A DNA stretch of 64,000 nt, from NCBI GenBank assembly GCA_943330745.2, contig CALQIX020000003.1, forward strand, positions 80,259 through 144,258. The letters are read 5' to 3'. Each line of letters opens with the position of its first letter. Position 1 is the first letter of the stretch. Of the stretch, positions 35,738-44,787 are shown piece after piece. The notes under the pieces are model-generated. The model saw nothing but the letters and a program-made list of their open reading frames with translations. It had not been told where the DNA came from and made no database searches. Both the position numbers and the translations under genes were made by a program. This stretch comes from Lishizhenia tianjinensis. Its GTDB lineage: Bacteria > Bacteroidota > Bacteroidia > Flavobacteriales_D > Crocinitomicaceae.

Positions 35738-36544
35738 CTACAATTTAATATTTATTCCTGTTGAAATTGAATAATAGTAGTTGTCAATTGGTAAAGGTCG
35801 ATAAGAATCCAAATTATGGTCATAATGAATGGTAAATTCGAGGTGCTTGTTTACGGTAAAAAACAAATTTGAATCAAAGAACCAACGCGGCGTTGTAAAA
35901 TGACTATTTAAAGGAAATTGAACAAAGGTTGCTCCAGCAAAATCAATGTTTTTCGCAATTTTTAATGCGAATTTTGCTGTCAAATTCAACCGAAATAAAT
36001 TGCGATTAACAATACTCAATCCACCAGAATTGAAGGCATAAGATCCCAAAAACGGATTCCATTTTTCGGACTCATAGAAAACTCCTACTCCTGTATACAA
36101 ATCTGATTTTCGTTTTTCTAACCAACGCATCCGTGCATTTATTCCAAGCAATGATCTTCTTTCCATTCCTTGTACACCATTCCATTGATATTGAACGAAC
36201 ACATCGGGTGAAATTTTACGCGAGTCGTTGTCCCTAAATCGCAACTGAAAAAAACCATTGTTTTCGAGAGCCGTTAATCCATTAAACGATAATTCAGTTT
36301 TTGTTAGAAAGACAAACAAATACTTTTTCTTTAGGAAATAGTCAATTTCAGAAACATTTGCAAAATCCACCAAATTTTTCTTTTGTTTGTCGTTAGAAAA
36401 CGTGAAGTTAAAATTGGCACGAACTCTGCGAAACGTTGTATCCGTTTCAATTTCTCGATCGATGTTCAGCACCTGTGAAAACAAGTTTCCCGCAAAAAAC
36501 AAGCAAAGGATAAGAATAGTATTTTTCATTAGTGAACGTATCAT
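35738..36544 (-). CDS. DUF481-type outer-membrane protein
   Basis: 268 aa. Signal peptide (MKNTILILCLFFAGNLFSQ from residue 6), then alternating beta strands such as VRANFNFTFSNDKQ, RRSLLGINARMRWLEKRKSDLYTGVGVFYE and FTIHYDHNLDSYRPLP, typical of DUF481 barrels. The C-terminus (YYSISTGINIKL) fits an outer-membrane barrel. Function unknown. The ATG at 36529 would give a cleaner signal peptide; the ATG at 36544 directly abuts the preceding stop. Confidence 0.8.
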   Translation of the reverse strand: MIRSLMKNTILILCLFFAGNLFSQVLNIDREIETDTTFRRVRANFNFTFSNDKQKKNLVDFANVSEIDYFLKKKYLFVFLTKTELSFNGLTALENNGFFQLRFRDNDSRKISPDVFVQYQWNGVQGMERRSLLGINARMRWLEKRKSDLYTGVGVFYESEKWNPFLGSYAFNSGGLSIVNRNLFRLNLTAKFALKIAKNIDFAGATFVQFPLNSHFTTPRWFFDSNLFFTVNKHLEFTIHYDHNLDSYRPLPIDNYYYSISTGINIKL

Positions 36545-36763
36545 TTACCACACTTGGTACAACCAGCGGATAACCCACACCCAAAACGCTACTAAAATGG
36601 CAAGACCAATTATCAATGCCGCTCCCCCAACGATTTTAATCAACTTGAATCCAAACGAATCTAAATCTCGGTTTAAGGTAGCATCGTGCTCGTAATTTTT
36701 ATCTTCAATTTTTCTTCGAAAAAGCGATAAAATGGGGTTTTTGGTTTTTTTTTCGTTACTCAT
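36545..36763 (-). CDS. Small single-pass membrane protein
   Basis: 72 aa: a charged cytoplasmic N-terminus (KNPILSLFRRKIEDKNYEHD) and one membrane helix (FKLIKIVGGAALIIGLAILVAFWVW). No known family. Overlaps the preceding gene by 4 bp. Confidence 0.65.
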   Translation of the reverse strand: MSNEKKTKNPILSLFRRKIEDKNYEHDATLNRDLDSFGFKLIKIVGGAALIIGLAILVAFWVWVIRWLYQVW

Positions 36764-37149
36764 TTAATTAACGTAATTAATTTAATTTTAAATAGGGATG
36801 CAATAAAAGCTCCAATGGCTGTCTCTCCAAAAATTCTTCCTTTTATAGGATCAAGGTATTTTTCAGGTGGAGAAACAAAATAATAAACACTTTGTAATAT
36901 GCTAAAAAATGAGGCTGTTCCACCCACGATAATCACGATCCAATTCAACCAACTTAAATCAAACACTCCTTTAAAAAAACCTATTGTAATTATTGGAATT
37001 ACCACACAATCAATCAATTGAAAAATCATGTTCATAAAAGCATAATTGATGCGATAAACAGATATAACTTCATTTTTCTTTTCAATTGTTGAATCCATTT
37101 GCTTTGGCAATGGAATAATTTCATCTACTAATTCTCGAACCAGACCCAT
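36760..37149 (-). CDS. Small membrane protein (three-helix), unknown
   Basis: 129 aa from the ATG at 37149, which overlaps the preceding stop by one base (TAATG). Begins MGLVRELVDEIIPLPKQMDS, then membrane segments at about 38-58, 65-85 and near 108-125. The frame stays open to 37323, but that part lies inside the upstream gene. No known family. Confidence 0.65.
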   Translation of the reverse strand: MGLVRELVDEIIPLPKQMDSTIEKKNEVISVYRINYAFMNMIFQLIDCVVIPIITIGFFKGVFDLSWLNWIVIIVGGTASFFSILQSVYYFVSPPEKYLDPIKGRIFGETAIGAFIASLFKIKLITLIK

Positions 37150-37463
37150 TAGTTTCGTTTTAAAATGGTAAATAAAAGAATGAGTGCAGCAAGGGCATTG
37201 GCAATTAGTGACGTTATTCCGAAATAATACCAAAAGGAATCTACAGATGGACTTGAAGTAAAATAAACGGCGCATCCCATGTACCCAAAAATGGCTATGC
37301 AAATGAGCGAAAGTAGTCCCCAACCAATTCCCGTCCCACCATTGGATTTGGCGCGCATGGCCAGCGTACTAAAAATTAAACCAGCAAAAATGGATGAAAT
37401 GAGGTATCCAAATATAATTAATAATGAGGTTTGAGATGTTCCGTTATCTTTTTTATTACTCAT
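37149..37463 (-). CDS. Small three-TM membrane protein
   Basis: 104 aa with three membrane helices (about 12-35, 48-68 and 80-100); SNGGTGIGWGLLSLICIA in the middle. Unknown function. Its ATG overlaps the stop of the 56-aa basic protein by 4 bp (ATGA), so the two are coupled. Confidence 0.65.
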   Translation of the reverse strand: MSNKKDNGTSQTSLLIIFGYLISSIFAGLIFSTLAMRAKSNGGTGIGWGLLSLICIAIFGYMGCAVYFTSSPSVDSFWYYFGITSLIANALAALILLFTILKRN

Positions 37464-37630
37464 TTTCTACCGAATAAAAGTTTAAGGAACCAGCCACCAA
37501 TTTTCCGTTCTGCGCCACCGCGTGTGGTTGGAATACCGGTTTTACGGGCAATGCTATTTCTGAAACCGGAAATGCCCAACAGCCTTTTCCAGGAGAATGA
37601 GAAGCCAAATTTATTTTTGAAACCGAACAT
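37460..37630 (-). CDS. 56-aa basic protein, intact copy of a small repeated gene
   Basis: Short gene: MFGFKNKFGFSFSWKRLLG ... IARKTGIPTTRGGAERKI then GGWFLKLLFGRK and stop. The first 44 residues are almost identical to two other genes in this array (40238-40522 and 42753-43016), where a different tail is attached. Strongly basic, with an SWKR ... G-I-P pattern. Starts 10 bp after the MORN gene stop and ends overlapping the next start by 4 bp, which supports real translation. I recognise no named domain. Confidence 0.7.
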   Translation of the reverse strand: MFGFKNKFGFSFSWKRLLGISGFRNSIARKTGIPTTRGGAERKIGGWFLKLLFGRK

Positions 37631-37640
37631 AGCAAATGGG

Positions 37641-40211
37641 TTATTTTATTTTAATAATAGTGATGGTTGATGTGCCCGCTTTACCGGATTTTACATCAGC
37701 ATCCTTTTGCACAATATAATTTTTAGCTGAAGAATCAGATAATGTCTGTCCTTCATGGCTTACACGAATTGTTCTCTGAATTAATTGGCCTTTTCCGTGC
37801 GTTTTTTCTGTTTTAGACATTCCCCCGTTTAACATAGCGTCAAAAAAACCACTTGCATAAGTTGTTTGATTTTTGTCCTCTTTAAGTTTAATGTTGTAAG
37901 TTATCTCAAAATACCTTGTCTTCGATTTTTCCTCGGCCTCTTGCTTGGACTTTCTTTCTTTCTCCTCGGCCTCTTCTACTTTCTTTTTTTCTTGTGCTTT
38001 TTTTCTCTCTAATTCATCAGCCTCTCTTTTCGCCTTTTCTTCATTATGTCTAAGTTCTTCCTGCGCTCTCCTTGCTATTTCTTCACTATACCTTCTCTCA
38101 TCTTCTTCTCTTTGTTTTTGTTCATTTTCTAACTGACGCTTAGTTTTTCCTAAAATCTTCCCATCTTTAAAACCTCCCTCATAACTATCACCACTCGCCC
38201 AAATATATTTCCCTGTACCATTCCAAGCTCCTTGACTATACTCACCTTCATAAGTATCTCCACCATCTAAAATCCAAAAGCCTTTTCCAGAAATAAATTC
38301 ATCATTTTCCCAAGTTCCTTCTTTCTGCCAGATAGGTCCTGCTTTCCATTCTTCAGTAGGCCAGGATTGTTTCCCTTCTCCATGGCGTTTCCCTTTGATC
38401 CAATCACCCATATATCGTTGACCATTAGTCCATTTTTGTGTACCTCTTCCATGTTTTTCTCCTTTTAAAAAATCACCTTCATATTTCTGTCCATCAGGAC
38501 AAGTGTAGGTTCCTTTGCCACTCTTTTCTCCATCCTTAAACTCCCCGTCATATTTACATCCACTTTCAAAATATTCAATACTACCCTTGCCATGAAAAAA
38601 TCCAATTATTTCACCATTATTTTTTTTATGTCCAACGAATTTATATTGTGAGTTTTCTTCAATGATTGGTTTTGGAGCTTCATCAATTAGATTATCAAAA
38701 ATGAGTTCACTATTTTGATTTTCAAATTTTCCATTTGTGAATACTCCAGAAATAATTAGAGTATCATTTTGATCGTAAAAACATCCTTCTCCACCTGGTT
38801 TAGGTGGCCAGCAGCACTCCTCAAAAGAACCTACATATTTAGTTTTGTCTGGATAAATTATTTGACCATCAGTGCAACTCCCCCCACAAAAAAATGTAGT
38901 AAGACAAGAGCTATCTCGAAAGAGATACGAGCCAAATTCGTATATATTTTCCATCCCAACAAACTTACCTTCTTCAAAATGATCTTCTTTAAAATCATCA
39001 CAAAAAAAGCATTCATCATATGAAAATACTAAAACTCCTTTTCCTTTTGGAAAACCATCTTCAACTTCACCATAATAAATAATTTCTTCAAACCCATCAG
39101 ACATATTTAATTTTGGCAAATTAAGATTGATACTAAGGTCTATTTCTTTTGGATTAAATTCGGAGCTTTCAAGAGATTTAATTTCTTCTGAAGTCATTTC
39201 CTTAATTTCATTTGTATTTTCTTCCCCGTAAAAAATAAGATCTTCTATTTTAAAATTAGCAGTTCCTTCCTCATTTTCCATGCTATCATTTAATACATAA
39301 ACAATACTTTCAGCATTTTTTGGTATCCCATCACCTGCATAAAATACTTTAAATGAACTTCCTATAGATGCAATAGCACTATATATATATAAGAAATCCT
39401 GTTCCCGAATTTTGGTATTATTAATCATTTTCAATGCACGTTCACCAAAACTTGAATCACCAAGCTGTGTAATTGGAATCTTAACTTTATCTCCAACTTG
39501 AAATGTTCGGTTCAACAAAGGCACTTCAGAATCTGAAACATCTTTAATTTCCTCCACCCACTCTCCATCTTTCATCATTCCTTCTGAAATTTCTCCATCG
39601 TCATGAGTGATTTTTGCTTTTCCGTCTTTAAATTCTCCATGCACCCAAGTTCCATCCTGAAAATCTCCATTTTCCCAAGTATAGATTCCCTTTCCGTTCA
39701 ATTCCAACTCTTCATCAAAGGTTCCGCTAGCGGTATTTCCATCCGACCAAGTTATTTTACCTTCATTTAGATTACCCTGCTCAAATATCCCTTCTTCAAT
39801 TACTTTTACTCCGTCTTCATCAACATATTCTGCTTTTCCTGAAATAAATTCATCATTTTCCCACTCACCCTCGTATCGAATATTATCTTCATCCGTAAAA
39901 ATATGATAACCATTCTTTGAATCGTTAGCTGGATTCTTATCTTCAACTAAAACAGCATTCCACTTTTGTTTTAATTCTCCCGGTTCAATTCCTTTTTTCC
40001 AGCGACCGTCGAAACCGGTTTCGTGAAAAGTAAGTTCCATTAATCCTGTAACATTTACCTTTTTATTATGGAATATTGCCTTCAAGATATTTCCTTCCAT
40101 TTTTCCTTCGACCGTTTCATGCCCATACTCGGAATAGATAATTCCTGGCTCCTTTTCTTGAAATTTAACCTCTTGTTTTCCTGCTTTATAAACTGTATTT
40201 AACTTGATCAT
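37641..40211 (-). CDS. MORN-repeat protein with shared N-terminal beta domain (copy B)
   Basis: 856 aa from the ATG at 40211. Residues 1-95 form a beta domain shared with two other proteins here (MIKLNTVYKAGKQEVKFQEK ... MELTFHETGF ... RWKKGIEPGELKQKWNAVL). MORN-type repeats follow at about 100-240 and again about 535-690 (YDGEFKDGEKSGKGTYTCPD, YEGDFLKGEKHGRGTQ). Between them is a unique segment (QVGDKVKIPITQLGDSSFGE; later a cysteine-rich part). A charged coiled coil spans about 700-775 and a C-terminal beta segment ends TSTITIIKIK. MORN repeats bind lipids or scaffold proteins. No secretion signal. Confidence 0.85.
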   Translation of the reverse strand: MIKLNTVYKAGKQEVKFQEKEPGIIYSEYGHETVEGKMEGNILKAIFHNKKVNVTGLMELTFHETGFDGRWKKGIEPGELKQKWNAVLVEDKNPANDSKNGYHIFTDEDNIRYEGEWENDEFISGKAEYVDEDGVKVIEEGIFEQGNLNEGKITWSDGNTASGTFDEELELNGKGIYTWENGDFQDGTWVHGEFKDGKAKITHDDGEISEGMMKDGEWVEEIKDVSDSEVPLLNRTFQVGDKVKIPITQLGDSSFGERALKMINNTKIREQDFLYIYSAIASIGSSFKVFYAGDGIPKNAESIVYVLNDSMENEEGTANFKIEDLIFYGEENTNEIKEMTSEEIKSLESSEFNPKEIDLSINLNLPKLNMSDGFEEIIYYGEVEDGFPKGKGVLVFSYDECFFCDDFKEDHFEEGKFVGMENIYEFGSYLFRDSSCLTTFFCGGSCTDGQIIYPDKTKYVGSFEECCWPPKPGGEGCFYDQNDTLIISGVFTNGKFENQNSELIFDNLIDEAPKPIIEENSQYKFVGHKKNNGEIIGFFHGKGSIEYFESGCKYDGEFKDGEKSGKGTYTCPDGQKYEGDFLKGEKHGRGTQKWTNGQRYMGDWIKGKRHGEGKQSWPTEEWKAGPIWQKEGTWENDEFISGKGFWILDGGDTYEGEYSQGAWNGTGKYIWASGDSYEGGFKDGKILGKTKRQLENEQKQREEDERRYSEEIARRAQEELRHNEEKAKREADELERKKAQEKKKVEEAEEKERKSKQEAEEKSKTRYFEITYNIKLKEDKNQTTYASGFFDAMLNGGMSKTEKTHGKGQLIQRTIRVSHEGQTLSDSSAKNYIVQKDADVKSGKAGTSTITIIKIK

Positions 40212-40522
40212 ATTTAAAGTATTTGTGAAAATTAATTTCAATTCGGTAAAAGTGTTTTTAAAATAATGTTTGCGTACTTCCCATTATTCACTCCTCTAAC
40301 AGAGGCATATTTTGGATTATTCAATATGGGAGCTTTGGAACCATTTGCTGCGCCTGATATGTGCGGAACCATAAGTAGCGAGCAGCCACTAATTTTTCGC
40401 TCTGCCCCACCGCGTGTGGTTGGAATACCGGTTTTACGGGCAATGCTATTTCTGAAACCGGAAATACCCAATAGCCTTTTCCAGGAGAATGAGAAGCCAA
40501 ATTTATTTTTGAAGCCGAACAT
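39780..40522 (-). repeat. Tandem unit copy B: chimeric small gene, spacer and MORN 5' end
   Basis: About 740 bp closely similar to 42275-43016 at a constant offset of 2494 bp. It includes the whole chimeric gene, the AT-rich spacer and the first about 140 codons of the MORN gene. The inner boundary is approximate. Confidence 0.8.
40238..40522 (-). CDS. Chimeric small protein: basic domain fused to UDG-like tail (copy B)
   Basis: 94 aa from the ATG at 40522 (TAATG overlap with the MORN stop). Residues 1-44 equal the 56-aa basic protein. From GCSLLMVPHISGAANG on it equals the C-terminus of the UDG-like protein at 44788-45888, keeping the PHISGAANG motif. The junction lies in a short shared GGCTG. 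The tail alone cannot form a full enzyme, so this is either a recombination relic or a small two-part protein. Confidence 0.6.
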   Translation of the reverse strand: MFGFKNKFGFSFSWKRLLGISGFRNSIARKTGIPTTRGGAERKISGCSLLMVPHISGAANGSKAPILNNPKYASVRGVNNGKYANIILKTLLPN

Positions 40523-42705
40523 TAGTTTTTTATGTGTTTTAATAAAGAAACATCGTAATACTCTGAAGTTGGTTTCCCGCGATAAACATAAATACATTTT
40601 GCGCTACTTCCGTTAATGCTTTCAATAGTCATATTTAAATCTCCAGACTTTAATGAAACAAGATCTCCGAAAGAGAATGTTAAAACTCCAATGTTCCATT
40701 TACCTTCTATTATTTCTCCGTTAGGCTTAGTCAATTTACCCCATCCATTGAGCTTTCCATTTAAAAATTCCCCACAGTATTCACCATCATTATTATTATA
40801 ATAAATGCCTTGACCTGTTTTTTTTCCAAATTTAACTTGACCTTCATATATATTTCCGCTTTTAAATGTCTTTCGAATAGAACCAGTATAAAATTCAAAA
40901 TTGTCTTCACCTTCAACCCATTCTCCATATTCATAATCGCCATTTTGATAACTTAATTTTCCTTCATGAAAACCAAAATTGTCAAAGTCAAATGTTCCCT
41001 CAAATTTTCTTCCATCTGAATAATTAATTATAACTTCCTTAAAATCATTATTCCTATCTGTTGGATTAATAAAAACTACTTCTTCCCAACGACCATCCAA
41101 TATTCCGCCAGAATAAATGGTTTTTTCTCTCACCAATGAGTCATTTGAATAATCTGAAATATAAATTGTTTTGTCACCATTTTCTTTCAACCAAACAACT
41201 TCTTTCTGAATTATTTTTTTATCATCATTATACCTATATAAACGAGTCCATTTATTAATTTCTCCTTTTGAATTGATGTCCTCTTCCTCTTTTTTTGTTA
41301 AAATATCATTTTCATAATAAAATAAAGTTGTGCTTATTTGTTCTTGATCCCAGATATCTTTTGATGTAATTATTTGCTTTTTTATAAGGCTATTTTCCAA
41401 AAATGAAATAGAAATTTCATTATCTTCACTAGTTATTTTCTTTTCTCCATTTATGAATTCATCATCTTTCCAAATCCCCTTTTTATAGTCTCCATTGCTA
41501 TAATTTTTTATCCCTTCTCCATTAAAATCTCCATCAACAAAACCCCCTTCATAGTAATCCCGATTTGCCCAGGTATATCTTCCATTTCCATGACGAATCC
41601 CGTTTAAAGATTGTCCTTCATAAATATCACCGCTTTCATACGTTTTCTTTATCACTCCCTCAATTAATTCATCATCTTTCCAAATCCCTTTTTTGTAGTC
41701 TCCATTGCTATAATTTTTTATCCCTTCTCCATTAAAATCTCCATCAACAAAATCCCCTTCATAGTAATCACCATTTGCCCAAGTATATTTTCCTATACCA
41801 TGCCGAATAGAATTTAAAAAATCACCTTCGTATATAGAGCCACTTTCATAATTCTCTATACCATTAGTGATAATGTTAACAATCTCTTCTTCCTCTCCCA
41901 CCCATTCACCATCTTTCATCATTCCTTCCGAAATTTCTCCATCGTCATGAGTGACTTTTGCTTTTCCATCTTTAAATTCTCCATGCACCCATGTTCCATC
42001 CTGAAAATCTCCATTGGACCAAGTATAGATTCCCTTTCCGTTCAATTCCAACTCTTCATCAAATACGCCACTCGCACAATTTCCGTCTGCCCAAGTTATT
42101 TTTCCTTCTTTTAAGACACTATGTTCAAAATTACCTTCTTCAATAACTTTCTCTCCATCTTCATCAAGATAGGTTTGTTTTCCTTGGCCGTGTAATACTC
42201 CTTCTTCATCAAAAGTTCCTTCCTCTATCGTACCATTTTCGTAGGTGATTTTACCTGAAGTGATGATAAGATCCTTAAATTCACCTTCTTCAATTACTTT
42301 TTCTCCGTCTTCATCAACATATTCTGCTTTTCCTGAAATAAATTCATCATTTTCCCACTCACCCTCGTATCGAATATTATCCTCATCCGTGAACACATGA
42401 TAACCATTTTTTGACTCGTTAGTTGGATTCTTATCTTCAACTAAAACAGCATTCCACTTTTGTTTTAATTCTCCCGGTTCTATGCCTTTTTTCCAGCGAC
42501 CTTCGAAACCAGTTTCGTGAAAAGTAAGTTCCATAATTCCAGTAACATTTACCTTTTTATTATGGAATATTCCCTTCAAGGTATTTCCTTCCATTTTACC
42601 TTCAACCGTTTCATCTCCATACTCGGCATAAACCAAACCTGGCTCCTTTTCTTGAAATTTAACCTCTTGTTTTCCGGCTTTATAAACTGTATTTAACTTG
42701 ATCAT
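40522..42705 (-). CDS. MORN-repeat protein with shared N-terminal domain and DUF2158-like C-terminus (copy A)
   Basis: 727 aa. Residues 1-95 are the shared beta domain, followed by many MORN repeats (YEGDFVDGDFNGEGIKNYSN, YTWANGDYYEGDF). Around 450-560 lies a stretch with toxin-antitoxin-like MORN_2 character (EEVVFINPTDR; SDYSNDSLVREKTIYSGG). The last 50 residues (FGDLVSLKSGDLNMTIESI ... VSLLKHIKN) resemble the YodC/DUF2158 fold. Contains an internal 210-bp tandem duplication (41461-41850). Cytoplasmic by sequence. Confidence 0.85.
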   Translation of the reverse strand: MIKLNTVYKAGKQEVKFQEKEPGLVYAEYGDETVEGKMEGNTLKGIFHNKKVNVTGIMELTFHETGFEGRWKKGIEPGELKQKWNAVLVEDKNPTNESKNGYHVFTDEDNIRYEGEWENDEFISGKAEYVDEDGEKVIEEGEFKDLIITSGKITYENGTIEEGTFDEEGVLHGQGKQTYLDEDGEKVIEEGNFEHSVLKEGKITWADGNCASGVFDEELELNGKGIYTWSNGDFQDGTWVHGEFKDGKAKVTHDDGEISEGMMKDGEWVGEEEEIVNIITNGIENYESGSIYEGDFLNSIRHGIGKYTWANGDYYEGDFVDGDFNGEGIKNYSNGDYKKGIWKDDELIEGVIKKTYESGDIYEGQSLNGIRHGNGRYTWANRDYYEGGFVDGDFNGEGIKNYSNGDYKKGIWKDDEFINGEKKITSEDNEISISFLENSLIKKQIITSKDIWDQEQISTTLFYYENDILTKKEEEDINSKGEINKWTRLYRYNDDKKIIQKEVVWLKENGDKTIYISDYSNDSLVREKTIYSGGILDGRWEEVVFINPTDRNNDFKEVIINYSDGRKFEGTFDFDNFGFHEGKLSYQNGDYEYGEWVEGEDNFEFYTGSIRKTFKSGNIYEGQVKFGKKTGQGIYYNNNDGEYCGEFLNGKLNGWGKLTKPNGEIIEGKWNIGVLTFSFGDLVSLKSGDLNMTIESINGSSAKCIYVYRGKPTSEYYDVSLLKHIKN
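41461..41850 (-). repeat. Tandem 210-bp (70-codon) duplication inside the MORN A gene
   Basis: Segments starting at 41461 and 41671 match closely for about 180 bp (exact offset 210). This keeps the frame and adds three MORN motifs, indicating recent expansion. Confidence 0.75.
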
Positions 42706-43016
42706 ATTTTAAGTATTTGTGAAAATTAATTTCAACTCGGTAAAAGTGTTTTTCAAATAAAGGTTGCGTACTTACCATTATTCACTTCTGAAACAGAGGC
42801 ATATTTTGGATTATTCAATATTGGAGCTTTGTAACCATTTTCGGCACCAGAAATTTGTGTAACCAAAAGTAGCGAGCAGCCACTTATTTTTCGCTCTGCC
42901 TCACAGCGTAGGGTTGGAATACCCGTTTTCCGGGCAATGCTATTTCTGAAACCGGAAATACCCAATAGCCTTTTCCAGGAAAATGAGAAACCAAATTTAT
43001 TTTTGAAACCGAACAT
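42275..43016 (-). repeat. Tandem unit copy A: chimeric small gene, spacer and MORN 5' end
   Basis: Partner of 39780-40522 with an offset of 2494 bp. The spacer between the small gene and the MORN start is nearly identical in both copies. Confidence 0.8.
42753..43016 (-). CDS. Chimeric small protein: basic domain fused to UDG-like tail (copy A, diverged)
   Basis: 87 aa. Same layout as copy B, but the tail has changed: PHISGAANG is TQISGAENG, losing the histidine of the UDG-like motif, and the C-terminus ends KYATFI. The start overlaps the KAP NTPase stop by one base (TAATG). Looks like a decaying copy whose basic N-terminal half is still conserved. Confidence 0.55.
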   Translation of the reverse strand: MFGFKNKFGFSFSWKRLLGISGFRNSIARKTGIPTLRCEAERKISGCSLLLVTQISGAENGYKAPILNNPKYASVSEVNNGKYATFI

Positions 43017-44779
43017 TAACTGATTTGTTTTTCTGATAAATTATTGAAAGCTAATTTTAACTTTTCAGTTATATCATTTGTAAACTCTAATGAGGTTTTA
43101 ATTGGAATAGTTTGTGCAGAAAACTCCAATTGAACACCATTCTTTTTGAATCGAACAAATAGAAATGTTTTACTTCTGCCTTTTGGAAATTTACATGCAA
43201 ATGTTATGAAATTTGGCGTGTAGTTAATCTGAATTAAATCAGAAAACAGTTTTTCAATAGTATCATGAATGGTTTTTAACGTAGAAATATATTCATCTGA
43301 AAATTTATTTCTTTTCAGAATTTCTCCTAAAGCCGCGAAACCTTCAAATCGAATTTTATCTCCTTTGGAAATTGATTTTGGAATAGGGTCTAAATTAACA
43401 CTGGTTACAGCACTAAAACCTATTATTCTCGATATTTCCTCGGTTAAATTCAAATTATCGGGAACCAATTCAATAACATAATTCATTAATTGTGAAATCT
43501 GAAATGATCGTGAAGCCATGTATGGATCTTCCTGACATTTGCGAAAAAGCACTTTCTCCCATTCTTCATCAAATTCATGCGTACTATTAAGTACTACAAG
43601 TTGGGCTTCGGTTAGGTCAGAAAGACGAAGTTTCTTTGCCGTCTGTTCATTCCACTCCCTAAAGGAAGGCTCTTGTGTAAGTAATTCATAGATTTTTGGA
43701 TAGGCAATTTGAATGCAAACAAGTGAGTAGTTGATTAATAATTCGTGAATTTCTTGGCTTGTATTATTATCTATTTTACCAATAATATTTAAAAGTGACA
43801 AGGTATTAATCAATCGTTTTAGTGATCTTGGATTAGTACCAACGGAAAGTAACGTTAAATCAGACAATTTTTCCTTTAGCGACTCACTTGTCAAAAACCG
43901 CTCGTCAATATATCCAATATCTTCTAAAGAGTGAATCAAAAATTTAGATACATCATAGTTCGAAATAGGCATTGAAAATGGTAGTTGAATGATCTTATCA
44001 AAAAACGATCGAAATTCCCTTTCATTTTTCTCTGTCAATGGACCAAATTTTGGAACTAGTCCCTTCACCACTACTTCATAGTCAATAGCCAAAATAAACA
44101 AACAGTTTTCAACTTCAAAGATATTTTTAACCAATTCTAGAATTTCCACTGCAACAGGAGGATCTATCCGATCGAGGTCATCAATAAAGAAAATAAATCC
44201 TCGGTTATTATTGCCATTTTTACGGTCTTCTTCCAAACATTCATTAATAGCATCTTGCAATGCCTGCTTAAATTGCAATAGATTTGTTTCTCCTTCTTCA
44301 CTTTCCAAAAAGGAATCGACAACATCACCGTCTACCCCAACAGTACTTGCTGCTACTTTAGCACCTGCTTTGCCAAGTTTCGAAAATAAACTTTTGACTT
44401 TACTTATCGTTGCTTTCGCTTTAGTTTCATGCTTTGACTTGATTATTGATAAAATCTCATGAGTTAAACCTCCAATGATAGAAGTTAATGCCTCGTCTTT
44501 TTCTTTCATCAATGAGTATTGCCAGGTATTTACCCAGATACCATAAAACGGCATTTCGTTGTTGCGCTCATTTGAATTCAAGGGAGATTCGCACAGTCTA
44601 TGTCTTATTTGATTTAAAAGCGATGTTTTCCCACTACCCCATTCCCCTTGTATAGCAAGAGTTGTAGGCATTTGACATGTATTGATAAACTGAATAAGTG
44701 CATCTGAGTATTTATCTACGCCCAGTAAATCTTCAGCACCTTCTTTACGAGGTTTGTCAATGATATTTGATGTTTTCAT
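43016..44779 (-). CDS. KAP family P-loop NTPase
   Basis: 587 aa. Walker A in IQGEWGSGKTSLLNQI (about 43-58), Walker B in FIFFIDDLDRIDPPVAVEILE (about 200-220), and the KAP pattern NTWQYSLMKEKDEALTSII. Sensor-like NPRSLKRLINTL near residue 330. Unlike many KAP NTPases no clear membrane helices are inserted in the domain. The C-terminal 150 residues are a separate alpha/beta region. KAP proteins occur in conflict and phage-defence loci and as membrane scaffolds; the role here is unknown. 8 bp after the UDG-like gene. Confidence 0.9.
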   Translation of the reverse strand: MKTSNIIDKPRKEGAEDLLGVDKYSDALIQFINTCQMPTTLAIQGEWGSGKTSLLNQIRHRLCESPLNSNERNNEMPFYGIWVNTWQYSLMKEKDEALTSIIGGLTHEILSIIKSKHETKAKATISKVKSLFSKLGKAGAKVAASTVGVDGDVVDSFLESEEGETNLLQFKQALQDAINECLEEDRKNGNNNRGFIFFIDDLDRIDPPVAVEILELVKNIFEVENCLFILAIDYEVVVKGLVPKFGPLTEKNEREFRSFFDKIIQLPFSMPISNYDVSKFLIHSLEDIGYIDERFLTSESLKEKLSDLTLLSVGTNPRSLKRLINTLSLLNIIGKIDNNTSQEIHELLINYSLVCIQIAYPKIYELLTQEPSFREWNEQTAKKLRLSDLTEAQLVVLNSTHEFDEEWEKVLFRKCQEDPYMASRSFQISQLMNYVIELVPDNLNLTEEISRIIGFSAVTSVNLDPIPKSISKGDKIRFEGFAALGEILKRNKFSDEYISTLKTIHDTIEKLFSDLIQINYTPNFITFACKFPKGRSKTFLFVRFKKNGVQLEFSAQTIPIKTSLEFTNDITEKLKLAFNNLSEKQIS

Positions 44780-44787
44780 ATTTTTTT

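Noticed and set aside
37150..37323. Longer form of the 129-aa membrane protein
   Set aside because: The added residues lie inside the upstream membrane-protein gene and are Cys/His-rich noise; TAATG coupling at 37149 fits better.
40266..40616. Plus-strand open frame of about 116 codons, with a similar one at 37431-37670
   Set aside because: Antisense shadow of the repeated small basic gene; it recurs only because the minus-strand gene is duplicated.
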